A stretch of 64,000 bases of DNA from Acanthococcus lagerstroemiae (GCA_031841125.1 CM063111.1:57163535-57227534); one strand, 5' to 3'; positions 1-11,884 are shown, counted from the first letter of the stretch. The notes: generated from the sequence alone by a model not told the origin. Numbers and translations: made by a program.

Positions 1-99
1 GTTACACCCATTCTTTCTAAAGTTTTGTTGTCATCGTTCATACTTTTTATATGAATTTCCAATTTTTCTGAGAAAGTTCAAGGAAAAACTTACGTTAGA

Positions 100-1200
100 A
101 AGGTGAAAATTCGATACCGCAAATGTCCTCCAGTTTTTGTATACCGTACTTTTGGACATTAGGGAATTTCATCGAAAATCTTTGGGAAAGTTTTCCGATG
201 ATTTTGAAGGAACTTCATCGGAAAGATTCGAAAAAAGATCCATAGGTTTTTCAATTTTTTTTTTTCATTATTAACGAGTTTAATGCTGAACCGAAGAATC
301 TTATCGGACATCTCTGGAAAAAATTCTCAGTGTTTCCCAGAGAATTTCTTCAAAATTCTTAGGGAAAATATTCCGATAATTTTTGAAGAATTTCATTAGG
401 GGAAAACTCCGATGAGTTTTGAAGTATCAACAATGTTCAGAAAAAATGTTCTCCGAAGAATTTCATCGAAGATTTTTTGTGAAAATCTCGGAGGATTTTT
501 AAGGAATTTCGCTGGAAATCTTCCGAAACAAATTCCGGTAATATTCGAAACAACTAACCTCCAGGAAAAATGTATTCCGAAGAGATTCATCGAAAATCTT
601 CAGGAATAATCTTCGATGATCTTTAAAGAATTTCATGAGGAAGTTTTAGGAAAAAATTCCAATAATGTCCAAAGAATCTCATCCGAACATTTCCAATGTT
701 TTCTGAGAAAAATTTCATTCAAGAAATTTTTTGAGAAGATTTCCCGATCATGGAAATATTTGAGAGAAAACTACAATGGTTTTGGAGAATTTTATCAACA
801 ATTTTCAGGGAAAATATTCGATGATCTCCAAGTAACTTCATCGATATTTTCGATAAACATCTCCGATGATTTTTAAGGAATTTTGTCAGAAATTTTTAGG
901 AAAAAATTCCGATAATTTCCGCAAGATTATGCCGTTTAAAACTCAGCATTAGGAAAAGCCCGTTCGTTGCGTGTTAATAAAACGCAACATTACTGAGCCC
1001 AGTGTGGCGCTGTTATAAATAAAAAATTATTCGTGGAAAAAAATCCGACGATTTCCAAAGAATTATCAGTAATCTCTGCGGCCGATAATTTCACCAGAAA
1101 CGGAAAGAAACATCCGAAAATTTCAGAAGAATTTTATTGGAAATTTTTTGAGAAAATCTCTAATATTTTCCAATAAAAATATTTCGAGAAAAATTCCCGA
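100..1200. repeat. Degenerate ~46-bp minisatellite
   Basis: Diverged tandem units of roughly 45-50 bp alternate a 'CCGATGATTTTTGAAGAA' part with a 'TTTCATCGGAAATCTTC' part. Spacing drifts because of small indels. A non-repetitive patch near 940-1020 interrupts the array. Short ORFs across it are by-products of the repeat and show no family resemblance. There is no gene here. Confidence 0.75.
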
Positions 1201-1204
1201 ATAC

Positions 1205-1830
1205 TTTGGAAGTATTTGTGGATGTGAACGACTGCGGGGGTTGGCGGGTTGCACTAACGAAAATTTGCAAAGGACTAACCAGCACTAATGTAGCACTGAC
1301 GATTCCGAGTGTTTCGGGGGGCTAGGCCTCATGGGCGGTGCCGCCGTTTCCCCAGCAGCGCCCAAATTTATTTTTCAAGAAGTATGGAAGTGGGGCAGCA
1401 CTAACGAAAATGTGTACTGCACTAACCAGCACTAACGTAGCACTAATGATCCTGACATTTTGAACTTCAATTCTGGAATGGGGTCTTCAGTCCCTTGTAT
1501 TTTATCCCCTATAATGAGGATGTGAAGGACTGCAGGGGTTGACGTGTTGCACTAACGAAAATTGGCACAGCACTATCCAGTACTAACGTAGCACTAACGA
1601 TCCAGAATGTTTCGGAGAGCTAGGCCTCATGGGCGGTGCCACCGTTTCCCCAGCAGCGCCCAACTTCATTTTTTAAAAAGTATGGAAGGGGGGCAGCACT
1701 AACGAAAATGTGTACGGCACTAACCAGCACTAACGTAGCACTAACGATCCTAAAATTTTGAACTTCGAATCTGAAATGGGCGCTGCTGGGGAAACGGCCC
1801 TCGATATCCATTTACCCGACAAGATATTTC
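1205..1830. repeat. Two-copy ~305-bp tandem duplication rich in GCACTAACG
   Basis: Two consecutive units (about 1208-1512 and 1513-1800) share the order: GGATGTGAA-GACTGC-GGGGTT, several GCACTAACG/GCACTAACC words, GGCCTCATGGGCGGTGCC, CCGTTTCCCCAGCAGCGCCC, then a second cluster of GCACTAACG words. The word ACTAAC/ACTAAT occurs about 14 times. A reverse-complement piece of the CCCCAGCAGCGCCC segment follows at about 1780-1797, so part of the unit is also inverted. Confidence 0.75.
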
Positions 1831-3686
1831 CCTGAATTTTTATTACCTGAAAAAACTATCGGGCCTTGTACAGTCGGGTGAATGTGCGTCGGGGAAATGA
1901 ATTCGGGTAAAAAAAAACTTCAGGAAAACGTATTATCAGGGAAATGGCCTGTCAGGGAAACGGATTCGGGAAAATTACCCGGAATCAATTTTAAGATATG
2001 GGAGGACTGCATGGAGAAGGGATGTTAGGGCACCTGATGCTGGAGAAGGGTAGGGGACGCCTGTGCCCAAAGGTGGGCGCATTAACTCAACATTTTCACT
2101 ATTATTATCCTCTGTAAGTTTTGAAATAAAGGCTGTTACCAGTTCGTGTTTTCGAACTCATTAGAATGATGCGCGCCGAAGAAAATGTACGTCTTTCTTC
2201 AGCTGTACACCATTTGCGTTCTTCTCTCACCCACACTACTTCATTCAAATTTAAAAAACAATTTCTACTGCCGAGATACGACTCAGATAATTATTATACT
2301 CGGGCAGACGTTCACTTTTTCTTCATTTTAGAGACGAATCGCAATAATTTTTTTATCAACGCAACACCGCATGCCAACTGCTGTTTTTGACTGAAAAGAC
2401 GCTCGGAATGATTAAATAATCTTAAACGCTTTATTCCAGTTTTATTTCAGCCGTCAACTGTCAACGTTTCTGTATTTTTTCTTCTTCTTCTTGTCTTAAA
2501 TGCTACGTAGATTACAAAAAAATAAAAATAAAAAAATCAAATGCCGCGGACTGGCGTTATCTTGAAGAAACGTCCTCAGCGTCGACTTTCGGTAACGAAT
2601 GTTTATCCGTTTCCATCATTCGTACGTATTGCATTAGGCTTGTCTTCGTATTCTTCCCCCCCCCCCCTCTCACTTTTTCGAAATAATTTTATAATTGACG
2701 TATCGCGAAATCATCGTCGAATTCGCTCAAATATTCATATTTTGTCAATACAAACACGAGGTAACGAGGAAATTGTGAATTGTGTTTGCCTTATTTTTCT
2801 TCATTTTCGTCGAATTCCCTTGAAATGCGACCTATATATTTTTTCAGCGCTATGTTTTCATACATCAGCGAATAGTAAATCACATCTTTTCTCATAAACT
2901 TTTGTGAAATTACTACGTGTCAATACGGTACACGAATTTCTACTTTTGTTTGCAATCATTATTTATATATCTTTCTCTTTCTCTTTTTTTCTACCCTTTA
3001 CACCGAAAGGTTATTGGAAAGCCGGCTGTACGTCTCGGGCGGGTAAAAACGACAACGATACGCTGTCAAGAAATCTTTTGCTCGAGTAAATGCCTGCGAC
3101 AATCCGGTTAAGTTTTCAGAACTTTTTCGAAAAGTAATATAACGATATGTATAATGTAAGGACGTTTCGTAATAATTTTTTCGATATTGGCCACCGGTAT
3201 AGGAAGGTCTCCATCTTGGCGAGGGGGAGGGGGTAGTGGTCACTACAGCATTCGTTGCGAATTTGGCGTGATGAGGGGGCCTAAAGAACTAAAGGCACAC
3301 AGGAGAAGGAAAACGCCGAAATATAAACTCTGCTGAAAGTTAGGGGAAACTACATCAGTATTCTTCCCTGAAGATGCGTCTTCACCGCCACAATTATGAT
3401 GGCAACTCACAAAGTAAAGAATAATCCGGGCGTAAGAATCTTCCATTTAGATGTCCGGGCTGAGACTAATAACACAACTCAACAGCCAAAAATTCTCCAG
3501 TATATTTCAATAAATGATTCTAGAAGTATTTTGAACGCTGAATTCAATGTCGAACTTAATTTTTCGCAAAGAACTCGATTTATTCCAAGCAAAATATAAA
3601 AAGATTCTACAAAAATTCCCTGAATGTTCCCTTTGTTTGATCATTCTGAAGGGTTCCCTGAAAATTGTTCGCATGAAAATTGAACC
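1831..3686. other. No supported gene; weak LINE-tail-like and foldback pieces
   Basis: 1831-1990 has short inverted words (TCAGGGAAAT, ATTCGGGTAA) that could form a foldback. 1990-2110 reads on + like the last residues of a non-LTR ORF (TWRRDVRAPDAGEG) followed by an AT-rich tail, but this is weak. 2160-3686 has low-complexity T-rich and C-rich tracts (for example poly-C near 2657). Its open frames lack homology, splice logic or codon bias. Confidence 0.3.
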
Positions 3687-4477
3687 AAAAGTGGCCCCTA
3701 TGACACCGCACCCCGGTCCCGGAAACTATCCATTCGAGTATCGCATCAGTGACCGGAAAGACGCCTTGGGGTCAGGTCCGAGCCCCCATTTCTCCGTGCC
3801 GCAACGGTGCGCGCGTCCTACCAGGGCCACCATGGGGTTTCCTACTAACCGAGGTCTGCACTCCCTGAGCGCTCGTCTGGAATTCAGGTCCCCAATGGAC
3901 GCGCTGCCTCTTCACTCACCCCTCACCTCCTCGTCTTGGTCCGTGTGTCGACGCAGACAGGTGGTGACGACGGGTGAGCCCTGCCGGTGGGTCCGCTACG
4001 CAGCTGCAGCAGCTCTCCTAGGATGGTACAGAGTTCTCCTCCTGTTCGATGGTGTGGGCCGAGCTTAGTAAATCGCCGGCCTTCTGTCTCGACCACTCAG
4101 TCTGCATCCTCTTCTTCATGATGGCCGAGACGAAGGCCGACACCCGGTTCCAACTGCTACCGTTCTTCATCGCCTCCGGATTACAGTGCGTGCACACGGG
4201 GCTCGACACTATCGACAACCGATGTAGGTACGTGCCGAAGCACCCGTGGTCGCTCAGTACTTAGGTAAGGTGGAAGTTCAGCTCTCCGTGCGATCTTCCT
4301 ACCCATCCGTCGAGGTCATGTATCAGCGCTCAGGTCCAGTCGCCCTTGGTCGAATGGGCGAGCGCGTCCTTCCACTTCCGAAGCGTGTCCTGCTGGATGA
4401 CTAGCTTGACCCGAAGTGCCTCCCGTTTCGTCTTCGCTTTCTTCTTCGCACCGTATACCGCCGCTAGTTCGCGACCT

Positions 4478-5585
4478 GGGTCCGTTACCCTGCCCCCCAA
4501 CTTTGATTTTAGGCCCGATTTTGGGTTAAGGGAAACGTACCCAAAATGTACCCAAATGTACCGCTAATTTTATAAAATGTACCTCCTCCCCCTGCGAAGG
4601 GGGAACAAAAGTACTTTGGTGGGACCAGGGTAACGGGAGCCCTCCAATTTGTCTGATTTCGTCAAATTTGGTTCGAATGAAATGTGCCCAAAATGTACCG
4701 AAATATACCACCAATTATATGAAATGTACCCCCTTTATCGCCGCGGGGGGGGGGATTAAATTTGGTATGGCTGTGGTAATGTTGCCCCTCCCCATTTGTT
4801 TCAATTTCACCGAATTTGTGCAGAATGAAATGTACCCGGAATGTACCATCAATTATATAAAATGTACCCCCTCTCGTCCCATGTAATGACCAAAAGTATA
4901 AGGGTATAAGGGGGCCGAAATGAATTAGAGCTCCCAATTTAGCTGATTTCGTCAAATTTGGTTTGAATGAGATGTACCCGGAATGTACCAAAATGTACCA
5001 CCAATTATATGAAACATACCCCCTTCATCGCCGCAAGAGGAAGGATTAAATTTGGTGAGGCTGTGGTAACGTTACCCACTCCTATTTGTTCCAATTTTAC
5101 CGAATTTGTGCAGAATGACATGTACCCGAAATGCACTAAAACGTACCACCAATTATATCAAATTTATCCCATTCAAGTTAATCCTTCCTCCTGCGGCGAT
5201 GAAGGGGGTACATTTCATATAATTGGTGGTACATTTCGGTACATTTTGGGTACATTTCATTCTGCACAAATTTGGTGAAATTGGAAAAAATGGAGAGGGC
5301 TAAGGTTACCACAGCCCACCATATTTAATCCTCCCCCCTGCAGCGATAAAAGGGGTACATTTCGGGTACATTTCATTCGAATCAAATTTGACGAAATCAG
5401 ACCAATTTGGGGAGCTCCCATTACCCTGGCCCCACCAAAGTACTTTTGTTCCCCCTTTGCAAGGGGAGGAGGTACATTTTGTAATATTAGCGGTACATTT
5501 TGGGTACATTTCGAGTACATTTCCCCTAACCCAAAATCGGATCTAAAATCAAATTTTTTTTGGGGGGGGGCAGGGTACCGGACCC
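4478..5585. mobile_element. 1.1-kb inverted-repeat DNA transposon with 9-bp TSD
   Basis: It starts GGGTCCGTTACCCTGCCCCC and ends with the matching inverse (CAGGGTACCGGACCC). The arms are inverted repeats several hundred bases long. TCGCGACCT flanks it on both sides (4469-4477 and 5586-5594), a perfect 9-bp target duplication. It interrupts the R1-like copy. The interior is packed with ATGTACC words on one side and GGTACAT on the other, with internal repeats (for example 4750-4850 resembles 5044-5145 and the inverse of 5253-5340). No transposase is present, so it is non-autonomous. A 9-bp TSD with long TIRs suits Mutator-like or Merlin-like elements; the superfamily is not settled. Confidence 0.85.
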
Positions 5586-5594
5586 TCGCGACCT

Positions 5595-7042
5595 TGAGTT
5601 CGATCGGCGGTATACGCGCTAGCACGCCTACTGCATCCGAAGAAACAGTGCAATACGCCCTGACACACCTCATCGCGTCTTTTCACTGGATCTTCTCCAT
5701 CTCCGCTCTTCTGTATGGTATATCGATGGCGTCGGCAAATACTGGCGCCCCGTATAGGAGGACCGACATGATGACGTTGACGTACATCCTTCTTCGCTGC
5801 TCCCTCTCGGTCGCCCTAGGTTCGACATCAGACGGGACAGCTGTCCGGCTACTCGATCCGCCTTCTCAGCTGCCTGTCGGATGTGCTCTCGGAAATGCAA
5901 CTTCCCGTCGAACCACAGCCCCAGGTACTTCAGGGCTGTACAGAGCTCAATTTCCACACCTTTTAAGAGAAAGGTGGGTGGGCTGTACTTACGTTGCGTT
6001 GTTAACAAAACCGCTTCTGTCTTCTGTACCACTAAGCACAGCCCTGCCGACTCGATCCAGTGGGTCAGCATCTCTAACGCCTGGTTCACTCGTCGCGTAA
6101 CCTCTGCTGTCGTCTCAGCTTGGCACACCACTAGTGTCGTCGGCGTAACAGATGAGCTTTACGCCTGGTGGTACTGGTGACAGTGCCAGCCTCGGCATCC
6201 CGTTGAAGGCGACGTTCCACAGGGTAGGTTCGAGTACTGATCCCTGAGGAACGCCGCAGGTCATCTCCCTGGTGATTGGTCCGGCCGCCGACTCCATCTC
6301 TATTCGGTGGCTGTTAAAGTAACTTCTGATAACGCGCACGAGGCAACCAGGTACCCACGCTTACTCCAATGACTCTATGATACGAGTATACGGAATGGAG
6401 TTGAACGCGTTCTTAATGTCAAGGCTGGCGGCCGCGCAGAACTCCCGCTCGCGGATCGCCTTTCTTCTCCAGACTCTTCAACTTCAGCGCGGCATCCGCA
6501 GTTGAGGGGCCAGTTCTGAATCCGTACTGACTGCTCGAAATCGTCTTCCGCTTCCGAAAGTGCTCCTCCAGCCTATGCACGATGGTACGCTCAAACACCT
6601 TGCCGACGGTGTCGAGCAGGCAAATAGGCCGGTACGAGGACGGCTGGCCATCTGGCTTTCCTAGCTTCTTGATCGGCGCCAGCCGCGTCGTCTTCGATCT
6701 GCTCGGGAATGTCCCCTCCTGCAACGCGCGATTGAATACGTTGGTCAGGAGGGACGGGTCTGCTCGGTGGACTACTTCCCAGACGACGTTGAGAATCATG
6801 TCCGGACCAGGCGCCTTCCACTTCTTTGTCCTGATCCGGTCGATCGCGTTGTCCACTTCTCCTACACTAAGCAGAGGGATATCCTCTCGCCCTCCGACGG
6901 ATACCACCGTTAGCGGGGAGCGCTGGGGAAACAGTTCTTGAACTACCTGTTGCAGCGCCCCCACCTGTCTCAGAACCCCCCAGACTTGAGAATCGGAACA
7001 TGGAATGATATAGGGACTCTGAACAGGGCCAGCAGTCGACAT
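5595..7042 (-). pseudogene. R1-like reverse transcriptase relic
   Basis: This is the reverse transcriptase part of an R1-like LINE ORF2, which would copy element RNA at a nicked chromosomal target. Visible landmarks in order are the pre-RT KKWKAPGPD, the SSYRPICLLDTVGKVFERTI block, SSSQYGFRTGPSTADAAL, then after a frame change CGVPQGSVLEPTLWN (motif B) and LICYADDT (motif C, catalytic DD), then ALKYLGLWFDGKLHFREHI and the AAEKADRVAGQLSRLMSNLG block. The segment with the motif A aspartate is lost or scrambled around 6340-6420. At least two frame changes and stops break it. The 23630 (+) copy carries the same AAEKADR-GAGQLSRLMSNL block. The R1-like assignment rests on this C-terminal pattern. 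RT identity is certain; the exact clade is less so. Confidence 0.85.
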
Positions 7043-7289
7043 TTTTCCCGACTGTGGGGTGAAAAAAAAATTTCAGTACACCCTATTTCCCGGCTGTAAA
7101 ATTCCCGATTGTAGAATTTCTACAGTCGGCGTCCTCTCATATCGGCGATTTTTAAAGAACACCGTCATTTTCGACTTTTTCTCCCTTGAAAACCTTATTG
7201 TGCCCCCCTCCCCCTTTGGGAAACCCCTAGCTACGCCACTGTTGTTGTCTATGTGTCGCAGAGGTATCCAGCAGCGGAAAGGTAGGTGA

Positions 7290-8300
7290 GGGTGTTGTTT
7301 ATGTGCTTGTGGGAGTTGGAGAGGGCCAAAATTCGACTATGGGGGACCTGGTGAGAGTTACGAAGGCAGGTGAGAGAGGGGCTGAAGAAGAGGTGGTCTA
7401 GGGTGAGAGGTCTTCATCTTCACAGCGTTGGCAGTTGAGGGGATAAAGGTTAGTGAGAAGGTGGGTATGTGTGAGGCGTGTATGTCCAATCCTTACGCGG
7501 GCGATGATAACTTCCTCGCGGCAGGAGGAACGTTGGAACGTTGACCAGGGGAGGGTGTAAGCGTGATTTGTGCGAGCTTGTTCGAGAAGCTTGATGCCGC
7601 CACTCTTTGAACTACTTACGCAAAATGGTCTGACGAATGGCCGAAGTGAGATCTGTTGAGATAGGCAGGTGACGAGTGATATATATGGGAGCTGTGTAGC
7701 TAGCTGTGCTGCTTGATCAATTGCCTCTTTTCCTGGGATACCAATATGGCTTGGGGTCCAGATGAGTGAAATGCTCTTGGTGGTGAAGGAAATGAGATGG
7801 AGAATGAGATGGATGCGTTGAACGAGAGCGTGCGTTGAAAGGCGATCAGAAATAGACCTTAAGGAGGAAAGTGAATCTGAGAGAGGGTGGGTGGGTCTTC
7901 AAGTGAGGAGATCGTGACTAGGCACTGCAGGATAGCCTAGAGTTCGACTGTGTAGATGGAAGCTGTGTTTTTAAGTCGGAAGGAGGGTAGTACGCTATCT
8001 ACGGAATAAGCGTAAGCGGTGGGTCGGTTGTACTTTGAACCGTCAGTCAAGCATAGGATACGGTCAGGAAAGCGGTCCAGAATTTTTTGCAAATGTGTCC
8101 GATAAACTTTGAGGAATGTAGATTTTTTAGGGAATTCTGTAAGTTCAAAATTGCATGGGGGAAGGTTCAACAACCAGGGTGGGGGTGATGTATGGATTGT
8201 TGGTAGTGAATTGTAGGAAAAGGTATGGGGCAGTGTCCCTTCAAAGTGTGATGGACGTAAGTGCAGTGAGGATTTAGGAACAGGGGTGTAGTTTGAAGGG
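7290..8300 (-). pseudogene. RNase H domain and C-terminus of an I-like LINE
   Basis: On the - strand, RILCLTDGSKYNRPTAYAYS begins an RNase H fold with the first catalytic Asp (TDGSK). SIYTVEL then matches the usual T-E-L-x-A-I helix carrying the catalytic Glu, but the next codon is a TAG stop (7934-7936) where a CAG would be expected. The frame continues with ILQCL. About 190 bases on, SLIWTPSHIGIPGKEAIDQA gives the W-x-P-S-H-x-G-I-x-G-N/K-E-x-x-D signature. Such a domain is typical of I-clade LINEs and relatives, where it degrades the RNA template. The rest of ORF2 is absent, so this is a 5'-truncated, stop-containing relic. Confidence 0.8.
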
Positions 8301-8350
8301 TTAAAGAGATACTCATAGGCAGGAAGATTAGGGTTGTGTACTATCGTAAC

Positions 8351-8467
8351 GAGAAGTTTGGCAGCGAGTTGCAGATGAAAACATTAAAAGTAGATATAAT
8401 AGGACTTAATGAAATGAGATGGCTAGAAGAAAATGATATTTGGATGGAGGAGTATACAATAATTAAC
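8351..8467 (+). pseudogene. RTE-like LINE endonuclease fragment
   Basis: In one frame from 8375 it reads MKTLKVDIIGLNEMRW followed by LEENDIWMEEYTII. This matches the N-terminal region of RTE-type ORF2 endonucleases (L-x-x-D-I-I/V-G-L-x-E-x-R-W), where the Glu of 'NEMRW' binds metal. Only about 30 codons remain. It may belong with the RTE-like 3' ends at 32210 and 55000, but no overlap proves that. Confidence 0.6.
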
Positions 8468-8698
8468 GCTCTCAGACACGTAACCAACTCAGAGGGAACT
8501 CGCAGATAATTCTATATACCTGTCATATAAAATATTTCTTGAACGTAATCTTCATAATTGCCGACTTGGCTTCTTTGCCTTAATAGGAACCTGGCAGAAA
8601 ACAAAAACATGTACCTTACTTCAATTCTTACTTGGCTTTTTTGAAAGAAGGAGAATTTATTTGACTGACTGAGTTAACTCAGTCCCTGATTTACCACT

Positions 8699-8826
8699 GG
8701 TGTAGTGGGACGTATGGCGATGCACGCATGCTAACGTGGCCCCTAAAACACCACACCCCGGCACCGGAAGCTACCCTTTCGAGTATTGCATCAGTGGCCG
8801 GAAGAACGCTTTGAGGCTGGCCCGCC
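8699..8826 (-). mobile_element. R1-like LINE 3'-end fragment
   Basis: Contains GGACGTATGGCGATGCACGC and GTGGCCCCTAAAACACCACA, the same 3' untranslated sequence (on the opposite strand) found at 24700-24838 and partly at 3687-3790. It preserves more of the terminal sequence than the 3687 copy. This is the third copy of the family in the window. Confidence 0.8.
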
Positions 8827-9319
8827 CTGGTTTACCATTATTAAAGAAATTATTCGTTCAAAGTGGCTAAGATATCAGGTAGGTCAGTTAATTGGAGAAA
8901 AAACAATGAAAAATTGAGCCTCGTAGATCACTTTTTCAAAATTGTAAAATCTTGGCGCTAAAGATAAACTGTACAAAGCAAAATAATTGATATGAAACTA
9001 AATTTTCTCGTTTAGTAGGAAAATATGATTAAAAGACCGGAGTTTTAAAGCATATATGTATAACTGAAATTTCCTCCTGTCAATTTTAACAAAACACACA
9101 CTTACTGTCTTGCAATTTTAGACGTATTTCTAAGCAATTTATCATTTTAATGAAAATACGCAGCAGAATACAACGTATCAGTAGTAGAAAATCTGATTCG
9201 TACTTCGTTTCTGATACTAGAAATGCATTAGGAGTCGTTAGAGGTATCTTAGTCTCAGTATTCGTACTAAAATTTCAACTGTTGAAGAGCAAAGTACATT
9301 GCCACCATCCCTCTACAGT

Positions 9320-9560
9320 ACATATTAAGGATAAAGAATCAAAACTCACATAGACCATTTTACTCAAGGGGCGCAAATAGGCAAAATACTGTACACAAGT
9401 ACAGGAATATCTTTGCTGTGCCTGTGAATGTGCTATATGTATAACATACTCCACGTTCACAGGCGCAGCAAAGATATGTTTGTACCTGTGTACAGTATTT
9501 TGCCTATTTACGCCCATGAAATAAAATAGCAAATGTGAGTTTTGATTCTTTACCCTTCAT
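9320..9560. repeat. Foldback (hairpin) repeat, ~105-bp arms
   Basis: The left arm (about 9322-9436) and right arm (about 9453-9560) are inverted copies centred near 9445. Both contain AAAGAATCAAAACTCACA, AAATAGGCAAAATACTGTAC and ATATCTTTGCTG in mirror order. The loop is only about 15 bp. Two small ORFs (one per strand) are mirror readings of the arms. It looks like a hairpin-forming MITE. No TSD is obvious. Confidence 0.75.
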
Positions 9561-9860
9561 ATGTTGTAATATTCATACAGAAGTTTGAAATTTCGATTTT
9601 GAACATACATAAAATCAGCCAATATACCTGTATCTCGCATATTGTGAACAGAATATGGCCGTTCGATAAAAATTCCTACACTCGTATAAGATACTGAGCT
9701 ATCATTCTGCATCAGTATTCAAAATGATGATATTCTGGGAATGATTAGTCAAGAAAATAATGGATATTGGATATAGGTGTATTTGTAGTAGGGCGTGATT
9801 ACTGATACTTACTGAAATGTCCTTCCTACTCTTAGAATGTAGAATACTATTGATCTGGTT

Positions 9861-10091
9861 CAGGTACGTAGCGATGAAGAGTCTTCTCTGGAGGGGCAAA
9901 AATTGTTAAAGTCCCAACTGCCTCAAGTAAGAATTCCCAAGCATCAAAACTTGTTTGCATTGGCTAAAAAAAAAAAAACCTTCTGACTTGTTGGAGTTTT
10001 CCAACTTTTGATCCATTTACTAAAATTTCCCAACTCCGGCGGAGGCTTGGAGGGCAGGTGTCTCCCGTGCCCCCTCTTATTTTCTTCCCTG
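9861..10091. mobile_element. hAT-type MITE, family A copy 1
   Basis: Begins CAGGTACGTAGCGATGAAGA and ends CCCTG. The interior AAAGTCCCAACTGCC and CCTTCTGACTTGTTGG-GTTTTCCAAC is shared with copies at 31642, 34717 and 46212. Flanks ATCTGGTT and GTCGGGTT are a decayed 8-bp TSD. The opposite inverted-repeat arm (near 11640) carries the uninterrupted site GGCCTGGTTTCC, which confirms the insertion. Confidence 0.8.
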
Positions 10092-11127
10092 GTCGGGTTT
10101 CCCACTGGAATATGCTCCCCATCTGTAATTTTCGTGGATCACTAGTAGAGGGAAAAGGCTGGGCCGTATCTTGGTTAGATCATTTATATCTTCCCTACAA
10201 CATTCTGCTCTTGGACTACTACATAGTCCAAGTAATTGATATCGAGTGAGTCACTATACTGACGGATCTGGAACTCGTCTCTAAAGACTAACGAGTTAGT
10301 TGAGCTGGGGTATCCTGATGTATGACGTGGTGAAGTGACTCCTCTGCCTTTATGAGTCAGTTGAGTACTCTCAGCATTAGGTAGTTTTCCGAAGAATCGT
10401 ATTCAAGCAATGATCTGTTAGAACCATAATAGATTTTTGTGAATTTTGTAATACCTATATTGAAATACCGAGCAACATTATTGCCTAGTTTCTTACCAAA
10501 ATTGGCAACTCACGAGTACTCATCTGAATGTACTAGAGTGATGAGGAAACTGGGATTGTGTTAGACACAGAAACTGAATAAATAATAAAAACTGTTTGGA
10601 AGAATTATGGCATTTTCTCTGTCAGATTTTCAATAGTCTACCAGACGACATAGCCATTGTTAAGAAATGGTTCCATTCATGGGTCTCTGGTTCCAGTTCC
10701 TACAATATGACCTGCTACTGAGCAGTCATCCTGCATCAGAGCATAAGAGAATCATATATTATTGAGAACTCCTCAAGTCTACAATGGATTTTGATACATG
10801 TCTCACAGAAAATTACCTAAAATTATCTTCTGCCTATCCATCTTACTCACACCAACAAGAAAACTATTACCTACCCAGTCTCCCATTAGCATCGGTACTT
10901 CATGGGTAATTTTTCTAATTCGATTAAAATGTGAGAGGGTTGTTCCCCTCAGAAACTGAATCAATATCGAGATTGGGTTACACGATTAGGAAAATCTCTT
11001 ACTTGAAACGTAGTCAGAAGTTGAGATGCTACAATAATCCTACGAATTTTCAACTTTTGAGATGCAACTCTTACGCAGAACACCTTTCCATATACAGAAG
11101 TGTAGTGCTCCTCATATGATTATGCTC

Positions 11128-11450
11128 GTGCTCAGGGTAAGAAAAGAGAGAATCCGGAATCGTATACCGCGAAACATTGGAAGGACGTAACTGAAGAAGA
11201 ATTTAAAATTTTTTTAGGCCTGTGCATGCTGATGGGTCACGTGAAACTTCCAGAAATGCAACAATATTGGTCTACCTCATCGTTGTACCATCATCATACT
11301 TTTGAAAAGTCTATGTCCCGAAACAGATTTACGGCCATTCTATCATATCGGTGTTTTTACTCTATAGATGGCCCAGTGGTGAGCTCCCGATCACACAAGG
11401 TATGTAATTTTTTAGATCCTATTCTAAACAAGATACAGAAGGCGACCACG
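11128..11450 (+). pseudogene. piggyBac-type transposase fragment
   Basis: One frame gives AKHWKDVTEEEFKIFLGLCM, then LMGHVKLPEMQQYWSTSSLY, then SMSRNRFTAILSYRCF and, near the end, KVCNFLDPILNKIQ. This is the N-terminal half of the DDE_Tnp_1_7 (piggyBac) transposase fold: W-x-D-(V/L)-T-x-E-E, L-G-(L/I)-x-x-x-M-G, Y-W-S, and M-S-R-N-R-F before the first catalytic Asp. The expected catalytic aspartates further on are missing because the frame ends in inverted-repeat sequence. It is a truncated relic, not an expressed gene. Confidence 0.8.
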
Positions 11451-11884
11451 AGCAATGCCCAATCTCAGTACTACATACAAAAGTCTGCAGAGACTGGAGA
11501 TTCCCACTACACGAAGACGCCAAAATCCTACTGCGTAGTTTTCTAACTGATTTAATTTCTACAACCAAGACACTTCCAGCCTTTTCCTTCAACTAGTGAT
11601 CCACGAAGATTACAGATGGGAAGCAAATTTCAGTATAGGAAACCAGGCCAATAGTATTCTGCATTCTGAGAGTAGGAGGCACATTTCAAGAGCATCAGTA
11701 ATCATGTCCTACTACAAATACACCTACATCCATTATTTTCTCGACAAATCATTACCAGAATATCATCATTCTGACTACTAATGCAGAATGATCACTCAGT
11801 ATCTTATACGAGTGTAGGAATTTTTATCGGACGACCATATTCTTTTCACAATATGAGATTTGGAACGTAATTGTAAAGAAAAGA

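Larger units (their letters stand above)
3687..7042 (-). mobile_element. R1-like non-LTR retrotransposon copy, interrupted
   Basis: On the - strand the order is RT N-terminal region (7042-6419), RT catalytic core (6339-6115), thumb/C-terminal region (6131-5595), then the 3' end (4468-3687). A separate 1.1-kb element sits between the last two. The 3' end matches two other places in the window, 23630-24838 (+) and 8699-8826 (-). Comparison with the 23630 copy shows what the uninterrupted sequence should be. Frameshifts separate the ORF pieces, so the copy is dead. Confidence 0.85.
9635..11870. mobile_element. Inverted-repeat block around a piggyBac relic
   Basis: 9640-9860 plus 10092-10170 is the reverse complement (roughly 85% by eye) of 11575-11860. 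Shared landmarks are CAGTATCTTATACGAGTGTA, TACTACAAATACACCTA and CTAGTGATCCACGAA. The left arm is broken by a hAT MITE (9861-10091); the right arm keeps the empty site. The piggyBac transposase fragment lies between the arms, so the whole may be a foldback-style derivative of a piggyBac element or two inverted copies. Confidence 0.65.

Noticed and set aside
3547..4068. 173-residue + ORF
   Set aside because: Mostly antisense to the 3' end of the R1-like LINE.
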